Shown: in pieces, positions 1 to 11,700 of the stretch | Position numbering within the stretch: position 1 is the first letter of the stretch | Layout: every line of letters begins with the position of its first letter | Source: Chondrosia reniformis | Taxonomy: Eukaryota; Porifera; Demospongiae; Chondrillida; Chondrillidae | DNA length: 64,000 bases | Assembly (NCBI GenBank): GCA_947172415.1 | Contig: OX359202.1 | Span: 1,800,501 to 1,864,500, forward strand | Reading direction: 5' to 3' | Made by a program: the position numbers and the translations under genes | The notes under the pieces: model-generated | What the model was told of the DNA's origin: nothing | The model's database searches: none | What the model saw: only the letters and a program-made list of their open reading frames with translations

Positions 1-225
1 GTGTTACCTTCTCATGGAGTACCATCTATCATAACAACTTTCAGAGAATACACAATCTATATATTTTGGCTAACAAATTGATAAAACAGTGCCGATAAAC
101 ATGCAGTTGCCATAACAATTACACACAAAAGGTCTTTCAATGCAGATAAACTAAATGAGATGTTCTGGAAATTATCAACCTAAACTTCACAGCTTAGGAA
201 GCACCTTTACCATCATACACCTTAA

Positions 226-345
226 TGAAGCCACACCTCCCCATGAAGCCACACCTCTCCATGAAGCCACACCTCCCCATGAAGCCACACCTCCCCATGA
301 AGCCACACCTCCCCATGAAGCCACACCCCATGAAGCCACAGCAAT
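226..345. repeat. 18-bp minisatellite, about 6.5 copies
   Basis: Tandem units of the form gaagccacacctccccat, with one shortened unit (gaagccacaccccat) near the right end. The period is a multiple of three, so several frames stay open and give short Lys-Pro-His or His-Glu-Ala-Thr peptides. I do not regard these as genes: there are no flanking exons and no recognisable domain. Confidence 0.9.
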
Positions 346-689
346 CACTGTCTTGTGAGATCAGGCCTCCTCATGGAGGTTATAACTTAATCTGGTGTCA
401 TACTAATTGTGAAGTCATATATAAAATAATTGAGACAGCTCAATGGGACACCTTTCATCATTCCCTTTCTAAGTCAGTAAGAATGTTAACAAGCCTTAGA
501 CTGCATAGATTGCAATTTAATAACAGGTGTGGTCCTCCCAAACCATGTAACCAAGTTTACAGGATTCTGTAGTTGCAATTTGTTTTAACTACATGTATGC
601 ATTCCATATATGTATAGCAAGTAGATACAATGGGTTAGCACAATGGGCTAACGGACAGAGCAAAAGTTCACTTAATGGGAACAAGAACT

Positions 690-850
690 TCCAGAAAGTC
701 CTTCAGGGTCACTGATGAATGGTGTTATTCCCCAGAAGCAGCTTTCTGGCCTAGCAGTGCAAAAGAAGAAAGAGAAAACTCTCGTATCCTTGTCCAAAGC
801 TCTCACTAGGTTTAGTTCCCTATAGGCATTTTACTGTAGAATAAAGCATA
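690..850 (+). repeat. Hammerhead repeat family 2, degenerate copy
   Basis: Related to the copies at 41.4 and 50.1 kb: stem I/core text (agggtcactgatgaa), then cagaagcagctttctggcc, then the family's 3' half (ctctcactaggtttagttccc, ataggc). Core mutations are visible (GAAA has become GAAG and the GUC is lost), so this copy should not self-cleave. Confidence 0.7.
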
Positions 851-904
851 GAATATAGTAATGGTGTTTAGATTATTATGATGCTAATGGAAAGAGGTGT
901 GGAG

Positions 905-1062
905 GTCAGGAGAGGTGTGGTCAGGAGAGGGGTGTGGTCAGGAGAGGGGTGTGGTCAGGAGAGGGGTGTGGTCAGGAGAGGGGTGTGATCAGGAGAGGGG
1001 TGTGGTCAGGAGAGGGGTGTGGTCAGGAGAGGGGTGTGGTCAGGAGAGGGGTGTGGTCAGGC
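905..1062. repeat. 17-bp G-rich minisatellite, about 9 copies
   Basis: Unit ggtcaggagaggggtgt, first copy two bases shorter. Because 17 is not a multiple of three, an open frame through it repeats every 17 residues; I treat that frame as spurious. The G-runs on the + strand could form unusual structures, but that is inference. Confidence 0.9.
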
Positions 1063-1165
1063 AAAGGTATGACAGGGGACAAATGTGATGACGCACACTG
1101 AAAGTAAGAAGTTGTTTAGAGGACATGGATTTTTCATTTTGTGAACATAAACTTAATACAAATTA

Positions 1166-1362
1166 TCTAATACACCATTTTCCTACATGCTATGCCTACT
1201 CTGTAATAAATAAAAAATGTATAGGGGAATAAAATGGTGAGAGCTTGGGGTGAGGATACAGGAGTCTTTTCTTTCTTCTTTTGCTCCACTGGGTCAGACA
1301 GCGCTGTTTTTGGGAATTCTACCCTTCATCAGTGACCCCCTTTTCTTGATCTTTTGTAAATC
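1166..1362 (-). repeat. Hammerhead repeat family 2, minus-strand copy
   Basis: Near full-length family 2 element. Read on the minus strand at about 1287-1343 it shows GGGUCA before CUGAUGA, a stem II closed by AGGG/CCCA, then AAAAC, AGCGCU, GUC and UGACCC. GAAA has become AAAA, so the core is probably inactive. The 3' half resembles the other copies (accattttcctacatgcta at its end). Confidence 0.75.
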
Positions 1363-1571
1363 CTTCAACATGCATTCATTCAGGATGGATGTAGGAAGCA
1401 GTCTGGTCAGTTCACTTTTGACCAAAACAATTTTAGTTGTTCAACAAACTTTTAAAACTCTTTACACTTCTATACTAGGTCAGCACTACGTAGGAAGAAA
1501 CTTTAGCTGAGGTCAAATTAAGTAATTAGAGTCATGATAGAATATAGCTATAGATTCATTGCTACATTGAG

Positions 1572-1764
1572 TTTATGACAAGAAGGAATAGTCTACTTTC
1601 ATAACATCATTTTATATCACAATTTTAACCTCACCAATCTGTTTGTATGTTTAAAGTGTAACCAATTAGTATCAGCTGAAGAAGGTCTATGGACCGAAAT
1701 GTTCTGAAATATTTGATTGTCTTGCTCTGCTACAGAAAGCGCTCACTATTCCTTCTTGTCATAA
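1572..1764. repeat. Foldback element with long-stem hammerhead-like core (family 3)
   Basis: Outer arms ttatgacaagaaggaatag (1572-1590) and its exact reverse complement (1746-1764). Inside, at about 1679, are CTGAAGA, A, GGTC, TATG, GACC, GAAA. An inner AACAT upstream pairs with ATGTT directly after GAA. The stem II sequence is the swapped version of the GACC/GGTC pair in the copies at 29.8 and 42.6 kb. Confidence 0.6.
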
Positions 1765-1959
1765 TTAGAGTAGAATCATGTTTGATGTTAAATTTTTCCT
1801 AGTTTACTCTTTCTTCATCTGAATTTTACAGCGATTTTTCCTTCTTTTTGTAGCTATATAGTAAAAACTGGAAAAAAATTTCTTCACTGCACTCATAATA
1901 CTCGTTATCCAGATCACATTCAAATTATTACCTAACCCCTGTTTATGTACAGTAATAAT

Positions 1960-2165
1960 TTAATACATCACTTTTTAACATGCTACATCTATTCTGGAAT
2001 AAAAGGCCTACAAGGATGTAAACCTAGTGAGAGCTTTGGATGAGGATATAAGAGTCTTCTCATTCTTATTCTTCTCCACTGGACCAGACAGCTGTTTCTG
2101 GGAATATCATCCTTCATCGGTGACCCTGGGAGTCATTGTCGTTTTTCTTGGTCTTTTTGAATCCT
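1960..2165 (-). repeat. Hammerhead repeat family 2, minus-strand copy
   Basis: On the minus strand at about 2075-2134: GGGUCA, CCGAUGA (one core change from CUGAUGA), AGGA...UCCCA, GAAAC, AGCU, GUC, UGGUCC. Stem I GGGUCA/UGGUCC pairs throughout, with two wobble pairs. The rest follows the family consensus, including aacctagtgagagctttgga. Confidence 0.75.
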
Positions 2166-3060
2166 TTAAGACTGTCAATCCTTTGAACTTACATTTTACT
2201 TTACTTAAACAGATCCAATGTTGGCTGCTCCAAGATCTGTTGATAAATACTGTAACTCACGATGACCAAAACTCATAATCTAAGATAATCATGCGCCTCT
2301 GGATTAATCCATCCACTCTTGTCTTTTGAGTAGTACAAAAGAATTCAGTTCTATTTTAACTCACCATACACCTTAAGAGTCAGTAGAATTGGGGTAAATT
2401 TAGAGCTACACGACAATATTACCTGTTTGTAGATCAGCTTGTCCTAAAGTTACTAACATAATAACCCATGATTTTTTACGCAGCTACTGGTATTTGGAAA
2501 AGAACATAATAGACAAAGAAACAGTAACAGTATAGTATAAAGGTAATAATCCACATTAACATTTCCCTAGACAGCTGAGTATGCAGAATTACTTAATATG
2601 TATGTATGGAGAAGATAACATGTTTTGCAGTAAACATACATACTTTTGAAATAAATGAAGTTTATCCAAAATGGGATAAATGATAAACTCAAACACTGGA
2701 ATGCTCACAGAGGTAGATTAGCACCTCAAAATCTCTACAGAAACCAGATCTTAGCAGTTGATCATCAAAATACTCACAGAATTTTAAAGCTACATGATCC
2801 TATAGGCTTTTTTACAGAGTAGGCATAGCATGTAGGAAAATGGTGTATTAGATGTTTCATGATAAAATGATAACCTGAGTTATGTCAGATTCACACAGAA
2901 AGTATTTTGTATGACAAGTAACAAGCAAGCATAAGGTAAACACAAGCTAAAGAATTCCCTCATCTAAACTTCCAAACTGTACCTACCTACCTTTGTGACA
3001 GTGTGACAGTTGCAAAATGAGTGTCACAAATGAGTATATGAACAGCACTACACACACGAA

Positions 3061-3295
3061 CATGTACAACAGCCTCTGTAGAAACAGATAAGATGCACTA
3101 TGTATAGCATGTACAACAGCCTCTGTAGAAACAGAAGAGATGCACTATGTATAGCATGTACAACAGCCTCTGTAGAAACAGATAAGATGCACTATGTATA
3201 GCATGTATAACAGCCTCTGTAGAAACAGAAGAGATGCACTATGTATAGCATGTATAACAGCCTCTGTAGAAACAGAAGAGATGTACCGAGGATCA
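3061..3295. repeat. 47-bp tandem repeat, about 4.9 copies
   Basis: Units begin catgtacaacagcctctgta at 3061, 3108, 3155, 3202 and 3249. Copies differ at a few sites (gataag/gaagag, gtacaac/gtataac). No coding content is seen. Confidence 0.9.
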
Positions 3296-3321
3296 AGGAC
3301 TACAAACGTAAGTAGAATCTA

Positions 3322-3474
3322 CAGTGGAACCTTTCTAAGCTGGTCACCCGCAGGGCCTTAGTTGACTGGCTGAATTAGTCAGGTCACCACTCACCAGATT
3401 AATATACATATTAAAAATGGTGTAAACAATTAGGTGACCATTCTAGAGAGGTGATATTCATATTGGCTCCACTG
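3322..3474. mobile_element. Short pogo/Tigger-like MITE
   Basis: Terminal inverted repeats cagtggaacc and ggctccactg flanked by TA on both sides, with internal partly palindromic text. The termini resemble the CAGTG-type ends of pogo/Tigger elements. There is no coding capacity. Confidence 0.65.
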
Positions 3475-4496
3475 TATAATTAAGAATTGCCTTTTAGGTA
3501 ATAACAACATTTGAAATAAAACATAAACGTCCATCAAAATTGTGAGTTTGTAGTATATAACTGCAACATGACTGATGACTACATATGTATGTGCTGTATA
3601 GTACTGTGTGTGTGTTTCAGGTAAAACCCTTAATATTAACTTTAGCGTTTTACTTCATATAACTTATTAATGTCCATTAAATTAGCATTTTGTTGTAAAT
3701 ACGTGCTCCACACTACTGCACATGCATAATAATAAACATTTTAGCAACCATACATGTTAGCGAATGATATCGCATCGCTAATTTTGCTAACATTAATGGC
3801 ATGCTAACATTAAGGGTTTTACAGCAGCATCAACATTTTCAAGTTCCAAGGTCCAGTCTCACTGGAAAACCTTTTGTTAACAATGCAGGCAAGGAATGAA
3901 ATTTATTATACCGGCTTCTCTGAAGAATTCGAGTGATTGAATCTTCAAGCTTGCAATTAAATTATTTATTAATAATATGTTGGAGGACAAAACGTTTAAT
4001 GTAGAGGTATTGTCAGCCTAACTTCATAATCTACAGTAATCTTACTTGGTTGCATTCTCTAAAAACCTAAACAGGATATTTCTAACTTGAGCATGAAGGT
4101 TTTTATATCTAAAAAGTATGTACTACAATATGCATACTTATACCCAAAGCTGTAAGTATCAGGTATATTTTTCTATCGTTACAAAGAAATTGTTATTGTG
4201 TTGAATTTAAGGCTTGCGAAAACTAGTCCTAGATCGATCCATTAAGTCAAGTATACGTAGCTTATCTACGTAATAATAACTTCAAGAATTTCTATATGTA
4301 GTTGATACATATACAATTGAAAATATATACGAATGAAATTTAAACAACAGAAAGTAATGATCATTTTGTGTTGAAAATACATATGGAGTGGGCTAACATT
4401 TTACAGGTTATGACTGGTTGTTGAAATGAAATTTAAACAACAGAAAGTAATGATCATTTTGTAGTTAATATAGAAACGTTATAGCTGTACTACTTG

Positions 4497-4740
4497 AAGT
4501 ATCATCATCATTGAACTCTGGATATTACCCCTGCCCACTCATGTCCCCTGAGGAGCACAATGAGCTAATGGGCGGAACTGAAGTTTGCTTGATGGGAACC
4601 AGAGTCTCCCCCTAGCCACTCAAAAAGATGGTCGAGCCATAGACAGCTGTTTCATCCTTATTAGGACTCATCAGCATAAGGCATAGGATGGAAGTTTGAG
4701 TGGCTATCTGCTAATAAGTACTCCCAAGAACAACCAAAAG
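4497..4740 (-). repeat. Hammerhead repeat family 1 copy
   Basis: Dispersed element also present at 8.47, 22.8 and 43.6 kb, with ends such as atcatcattgaactctggat and gtcccctgaggagc. Its minus strand carries the hammerhead candidate listed at 4613-4706. It abuts a separate foldback at 4757-4880. Confidence 0.85.
4613..4706 (-). ncRNA. Candidate type I hammerhead ribozyme
   Basis: Minus-strand reading: outer stem I UAGCCACUCAAA pairs with UUUGAGUGGCUA (12 bp); an inner GCC..AUG pairs with UAU..GGC; then CUGAUGA, stem II GUCC/GGAU with loop UAAUAA, GAAA, a two-base-pair stem III (AC/GU) with loop AGCU, and cleavage site GUC. All invariant core positions are present; the only weak point is a G-U pair closing stem II. 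Hammerheads with this layout are known from metazoan repeats, such as those of Schistosoma. Self-cleavage itself is not shown. Confidence 0.7.
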
Positions 4741-4756
4741 TGTGACTGACCACTAT

Positions 4757-4880
4757 ATGGAAAAATAGGCAAACGTTAAGATCTTAAACCGATCTTAAAG
4801 CATTCATTCAATGATGATGATATTGATGCTTTAAGATCAGCTTAGATCTTAAAGTTCCCCTATTTTTCCATACTTGAAGT
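4757..4880. repeat. AT-rich foldback with nested arms
   Basis: Arms tatggaaaaatagg and cctatttttccata enclose a second inverted pair built on taagatcttaaa/gatcttaaag. The left arm recurs at about 8419, next to another family 1 copy, so the foldback and the hammerhead repeat are associated twice. Confidence 0.7.
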
Positions 4881-5797
4881 ATACTTGTTAACAAACACAA
4901 GGTTCTCAATCAAATTAAATCAGAAAATACTAAGAAAATGGACCTCAAGTGCTGTAGCAAGACTGAGCAGTGAAAGAGACAGTACATTAACATCTACTAC
5001 AGTGTGAAGGTGTGCATAGAAACTATATAAATACCATTATAACAACACTTTTATACTAAAGATAAGGCAACACTAAGTGTATAAATGGTGCAGCTAAAAC
5101 CTATTTTACTGTAGTATCTAAATAAATATATTTTTGGCTACTTTACTTGCTCACAGTTGCTAGATACCCACTCTGTGTAGAATCATTTAATTTAGTAGTT
5201 ATGAGTAAATACAAAAGAATCAAATATTCTTCAATGCAGTACAACATATACAACTTCATCCACTAGGAAGAGATAGAAATTACAATAAATCCATTATACA
5301 TAGCATTACTAGTTGTAAGACCATCTCTTACTAAGTGATTAACATCGACAGCTGTGCAAATCTTTAGCTGAAAGGCTTACAACTGACGGCTACTTTGCAA
5401 AATACGGTTACGATATTAACAATGTTCGCTTACTGATGCCTTTTCTACTTCCATTCGCACAGTCCAGACAATACACAAGCATACGCTGATAAGAAGATTG
5501 ACGTGGAACAGGACTTTGAAGAGCAGCCTTTTTCTACTTCTTACAGTTATCAACACACCCTCAACTCCATCTTCAGTTAAGTGCTGTATGTGAATTCTCT
5601 GCTTGTGATTCATTGATTCAGTTCAAGCTGCCATTTTCAGAGGAAAAAATGGAAAATACACAAAGATATTGATGACGATATTGCAAATTGAAAAAATGCA
5701 CAGTATATAAATGCAAATATAAAAATATAAGCAGAATCCTTCCTGAGGACTTCCAGACTAAAACAGGTCGATCTTTAGTGTCCTTTCTCTGACTAGA

Positions 5798-8700
5798 TGG
5801 AAGGTAAATCTGAATTTAGCAGAACTTATAAAATTGATCAATAGCTAATTATCTACTTTCAGGTAACTTTGGCAAGGGGAGAGGATTGCAACTAGTGCTG
5901 CTGGCTATAATCTTTGCTATTCTCGTTGCAAATAGCGAAGGAGAAAGATGCTGGTAAGTAATCTTGTGTAGTTGTATAGTACCACACAGGGACACACATA
6001 CATTGGAATAGCAAAGTAGCTATAGCATGCATAGGATTCACAAAAGATCAAGAACACGACAAAGATTCCAGAGTTACTGATGTAGGGTGGAATTCGGCCA
6101 GAAACAGCTGTCTGGCCCAGTGAAGCAAAAAGAAGAGAAGACTCTTGTATCCTCATCCATGCAAAGCTCTCTCCAGGTTTAGTTCCCTTTAGGCCTTTCA
6201 ATTTATTACAGAGTAGGCATAGCATACAGGTAAATGGTGTATTAGATTATTCAAATTGATCTATTTATATAGTAGATTAAGTGGAAAGGTGTTTGTCTGT
6301 ATTGCTGGCATTCAGAGTACCTATATAATATGATGCTCTATCTAACACATGCATGGTATCTCAAACAATTGTTGGGAAAAATTGATGTATATCGACTATG
6401 CAATTAAATGATTATGTAATCAATATATAGAGAGCTAATATTTAACTTCAGTGACTATTCTTTTTACCTTATAGCAAATATGTAGTAAAGTCTTATGTAC
6501 AATCACGTATTACCTATACTGAGACTTGCAGCCTTTGGGGGAGATGCAGACAAAAGTCCATGTAAGTGTACTATATACATACGTACATACCTATAGATAT
6601 TCATATCCTCATATGTATATATACAGTACTGAAGAAAAATATTTCAGAATAATTCCTTTCAACATATACGTACGTATGTATACATACGTATAGAGGAGTA
6701 ACCAAGTAAAATGATTTTTTTATTATTAGAGTATATTTTAAAATTTAGTTTGATAGGTGAATTAATTAAGCTGAAAGTGGCTTTGCATAAAATAAGCTTT
6801 GAAAAGTAAAACACAAAAGATAATTAAATAAAAAGTGCATGATCTATAGAAAGCAGAACAGTCTCTAGCAAAGAGATGATATATGTATATATTGCAACTT
6901 ATATGATGAAAGTCTCAAAAAGGATTTGAAAAGAATTTAAGCAAATAGAATAAATGTATGATTACATAGATTTATAAAGGCTCATCGATGTAGTATATAT
7001 GAATTCTGTTTCCTGGCCTATAGTTTAGCACATGATGTGTTTATACACTCTATAGTTGCCTTAGAAACTAATATAACTTCACTCATATACCATTCCAATA
7101 CATACTTTGCTTTTCATAATTAGTTTGAAAGTCAATCATCCATCCATTCATCCATGTAAATGCATATATACATACATATATGTACATATGTACATATCAA
7201 TGTATTAATAATTTGTATGAGTTTTAATCAGTAACACTTTATAGTACATGAATAAAATGTTGCTGAATTTCAAACAAAGCACAAATCTCATTAGCAAATT
7301 ATAATACTTGTATATATTATGTAGGTATAATTGAAGGTGCATGCATATAGTAGGATGTTCACAAAGTAACCTTTCAACTTCTTTGAAGGTTTCAATTTTT
7401 GTTTATTAAGGTTTCTCACCTGCATTACTGGGTACTATTTATTTTGTATAATACAGGACAAGCTATAGAATTGCTTATAGAGTTGAACAGTTATGCAGTA
7501 AGAAAAATATAATCTATTAAATAACAATCCTACGTATATATATACGTATGTATATAACACAAAAATGTTCCTACTATATATACACATGGTCTTATTCATT
7601 CTATATGCATGTACGTATACCAAAGTGTTTATACAGTAATTGTATAAGTTATAAAACATATAAAACGTATACAATATGTGTCTTTGCATTACACACAAAG
7701 CTACCTATAATCATAAACTTTCCGTTCTCATATGCTTATATGAATGTATGTAGCCAATGGACCAGTTAGATCTCCTATTGTTATTGGTAAGTATACATGA
7801 AGATACGTATATATATATATATATATATATGAAGGCATATACATACCTCTACATGAAGATATATATTATACCTATACATGCATCTTTATGTTGTAGTGTG
7901 TTCTTTCATGCATTGAGTGCACTAATAGGTATATAACCACTAATTATGACCCAGTAACCATTAAACATGTTTATTTTATTACACAGGATCAAATTTCATT
8001 ATTTTATCAATCAATTATATTTCATATAGCATGAAACCTATTTGAAACTTCTTGAACAGCCAGGTTTCATTGGGTGCTTAAATATGTGCTAATAGATTAA
8101 TTTCACAGGTTTCAAGTTTTTCAAAACCCTCTTTCCTCTTTCCGAGTTTATACATACTATCATAACTTCTGAAACCTGGCAATTCAAAGAGTTTTGAATA
8201 GGTTTCATGCCTTCTGAAACCTGAGATTTGATCCTGTATTAAAGTCCTCTAACTCATACTGAAAGTAGAGAATACAATATAGAACATATCCTATATGTCC
8301 CACGAGAGGTCTTCTATCTGTATATATAGTTGAGCCTTAATACCATGCAGGTCTTTGATTATCAGCTTGTTCTGATAACTGAATCATCACTTAGTGATAT
8401 GTACTAAATACATTGTTATATGGAAAAATAGGGGAACTTTAAGATCTAAAGCCGATCTTATAGCATCGATATCATCATCATTGAACTCAGGATATTACCC
8501 CTGCCCACTCATGTCCCCTGAGGAGCGCAATGAGCTGATGTGTGGAACCGAAGTTTGCTTGATTGGAACCAGAGTCTCCCCCTAACCACTCAAAAAGATG
8601 GTCAAGCCATAGACAGCTGTTTCGTCCTTATTAGGACTCATCAGGGGACAGGCGTAATATCCAGAGTTCAATGATGATGACATTGTTATATAATTCAGAA

Positions 8701-11700
8701 ACATGAATGGAGTATTGTATATAGCTGTGGGAAGTGGTCTATACCAGCTATTTTGGGTTCACTTTCCATCAGTTACTTCTTTCCTGTTTCCTCTTCAAAA
8801 TGTTTGAGAATGATTTACTTATAATTATGGTGTGCTTATTACTTTGATTATTCGTTATAAGCAAATAATCACTGGAACATATTATGCCAAACCAATCAAG
8901 TGACCGCAGTCTAATCTGATGAGCTTAAATGAGGGCAAAATAGCTGTCTTTGGTCACTTGGCTGGTTTGGTGTAATATAAATTCCAGTGGTTTTTTGCTT
9001 ATCATCATGACAGCCTTTGCAAATGCCAAGTGCAATTATATAGCTGCCTTAGCTCATTGATTATTTATGATATATACTATAATTATCAATTTACTTATAT
9101 AGTTCCTGGACTTTTTGGATCTCACATAAGAGCAAAGTTCTCCAAATTGGTGGATAAAGTTTTCTGCCTGTGCCTTTCTGGTTTTTGTCCTGTTTGGCTT
9201 AGTTTGGAGCGAATATTCTGTTTGGATGATGTACTAAAGTATGCTAGAGTGTTACCTATATATACGTATCTCTAAATACATGCCAAAGCTAATTTAGATG
9301 GATATATATATACGTGCTTACATGATAAATGTGCATGAACTTTATATTCTTATTATGTGTTAATCTATGGCTTGGAAACCTATTAATGGCATCCAGAAAC
9401 TTTTGTGATATATGCAATTATATGCTAATTACTTTCATGTCATTAAATAAGACATCACATGCACATGTAATATCTTTATGATCATTCAGGCATCAACATA
9501 TACAGTACATATATACGTATATGTGTGTACCTATAATATGGTACGTATGTATGCAATCAAATAAAGTCAATTAAATACATTTAATTATATTAGCATGCAT
9601 ATATACATTTCCTGAGAGTATATAAGTGTACTTATGTTATATTTCAGGCTATACTATAGTAATGGAAGATTCAACACTGAGTCTGGAATTGAAACTATGA
9701 TTCCAGATTTTGGACACACACAAGCAGTTGAAATTATTGATGATGGTGTTCTAGATTTTGGTCTGTTGGATAGTTACACCTCTTACTTTTACAAGATGGT
9801 TAAGTACTTTGTCAACAAAGGATACACTAAAGATAAAGATATCAGAGCTGCTCCTTTTGATTGGAGATATGACGCAGGTATGTACATATATGTGTAGTTA
9901 GTAAATCATATGCATACATACAGTATTGTATTGGCTTTCAGAGAAGCCTTAGTTAACGAATCTTTTTCTATCGATATTTATAATGTTCAGGACAGTTAAA
10001 TGTCCTCAACTGTTAAGATTACGAAAATATATATATTAAAGCCCAACAAAGCCGTCAAATAGTTTTTTTAACTTGAAATATCCACCTCATGATATTTGAG
10101 GATGATTATAGTTACTTGTGGTTTGATTATCACCTCAATTAGTCATATATAGACATAAAGAGATAGAGTTAGTATATATACATACTAGGTGTTCGGTTCC
10201 CATAGACCTTTTAGTCTAATTAGCTTGTTGTGTTTCAAATAAAAATATTATATATACGTATATATATGAATGTTATATTATTGATCTCAAATGCACATCT
10301 TGTAGGATGCATCTTTGCAGCTCATAACTACTTTCAAAGGCTGAAAACCCTAATTGAGGATACTTACAATAGTAACAGCAACAGATCAGTGACACTAGTA
10401 GCCCATAGCTTGGGTGGAGCTGTCTCTTTGTATTTCTTGAATAATGTTGTTTCACAGGAGTGGAAGGATACATATATTCATGCTTATATTCCTCTTTCAG
10501 CTGCTTGGTCAGGAAGCAGTGTGACTGTTGGAGCTGTTGCCCTTCACACTTTTCAGTTGCTTGATAGTGTGATAGAATCTAAAACAATTACCTCCCATTT
10601 GACTTCAATTGTAAAAACTTGGCCTTCCATGTACTGGCTATTTCCAAGGGCAGAAGTATTTGGAAATCAGACAATTGTGGAATCTCGTTATGGAGATGGG
10701 AGGCTCAAGCGAACATATTCAGCCAATGATTGGCAAGCCTTTTTCTCAGATTTTAATGTTCCAAATGGATGGGAAATTCTCCAATTGGTTCATGCTCTTA
10801 ATGCGAATTTTACGGCTCCAAATGTTACTGTTCATTGTTTATATGGAGCTGGCTATTCGACTCCCTTTAAGTTCATTAAAAATGTTGACGATATGAAGAG
10901 TCCAGCTGAGGTAATCTTTGGTGATGGAGATGGTACAGTTAATATTGAAAGTCTAGAGGTGTGCCTTAAATGGAAGAATGAACAGAGTGCTCCTTTTACC
11001 AGTAAAAAGGTCAAAGCAGCTCATACACCCATTGTAAAGACTAGAACTGTTTTCAATTATATTGAATCTGTAGCTACTGATTGTCAAACAGGATGCCCAT
11101 GTATCAGTGAGTGAATATATACGTATATGTATAGTAAATGAATAAAACAACCATTTTCCTATATATGCATCTATTCTAGAGAATATAATAGGGGCCTAAT
11201 AGGAACTAAACCTAGTGAGAGCCATATGTAGATGAGGATAGCTCCTTCTTCTTCTTCTTCTCCATGGGCCAGATAGCTGTTTTGGGAATTCCACCTTTCA
11301 TCAGTGGCCCGAGTCCTTGTCTTCTTAATTAGATATTTTGTGGTCAGTATTATAAAGTTATTGAGCAACAGCAGCTGATGACTGAATCCCTACACTGGTT
11401 GAAGCGTTCTGAAGCTCAATAACTTTGCTAACTTATCGCAATATACACTCTATCATTTCAGGTAATAATGCAAAATAGTCAGTTCTATATATATATGAAT
11501 ATATGGCTTACACACATGCACATGTATGTTTATGTGCTGCATATTAAAAGAACCATATTGCTATATATATTTTTGTGCATCTAGATGGAGATGTAAAGAT
11601 AATTGGTGGTGATAGCTTGCATGAAGGAAATCTGATGACATGGTTCAATGGCTCTTGGTACTCAGTGTGCACTAGTAGTACTCTATGCAGCTACACCTTG

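Larger units (their letters stand above)
1..5797. other. Gene-free, repeat-rich 5' flank
   Basis: Apart from the repeats listed separately I see no exon with splice sites and domain similarity here. A small family 2 fragment lies at about 2800-2855. From 3480 to 4490 and 4890 to 5790 the DNA is AT-rich with no recognised features; the minus-strand open frame at 5416-5613 has no recognisable similarity. Confidence 0.5.
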
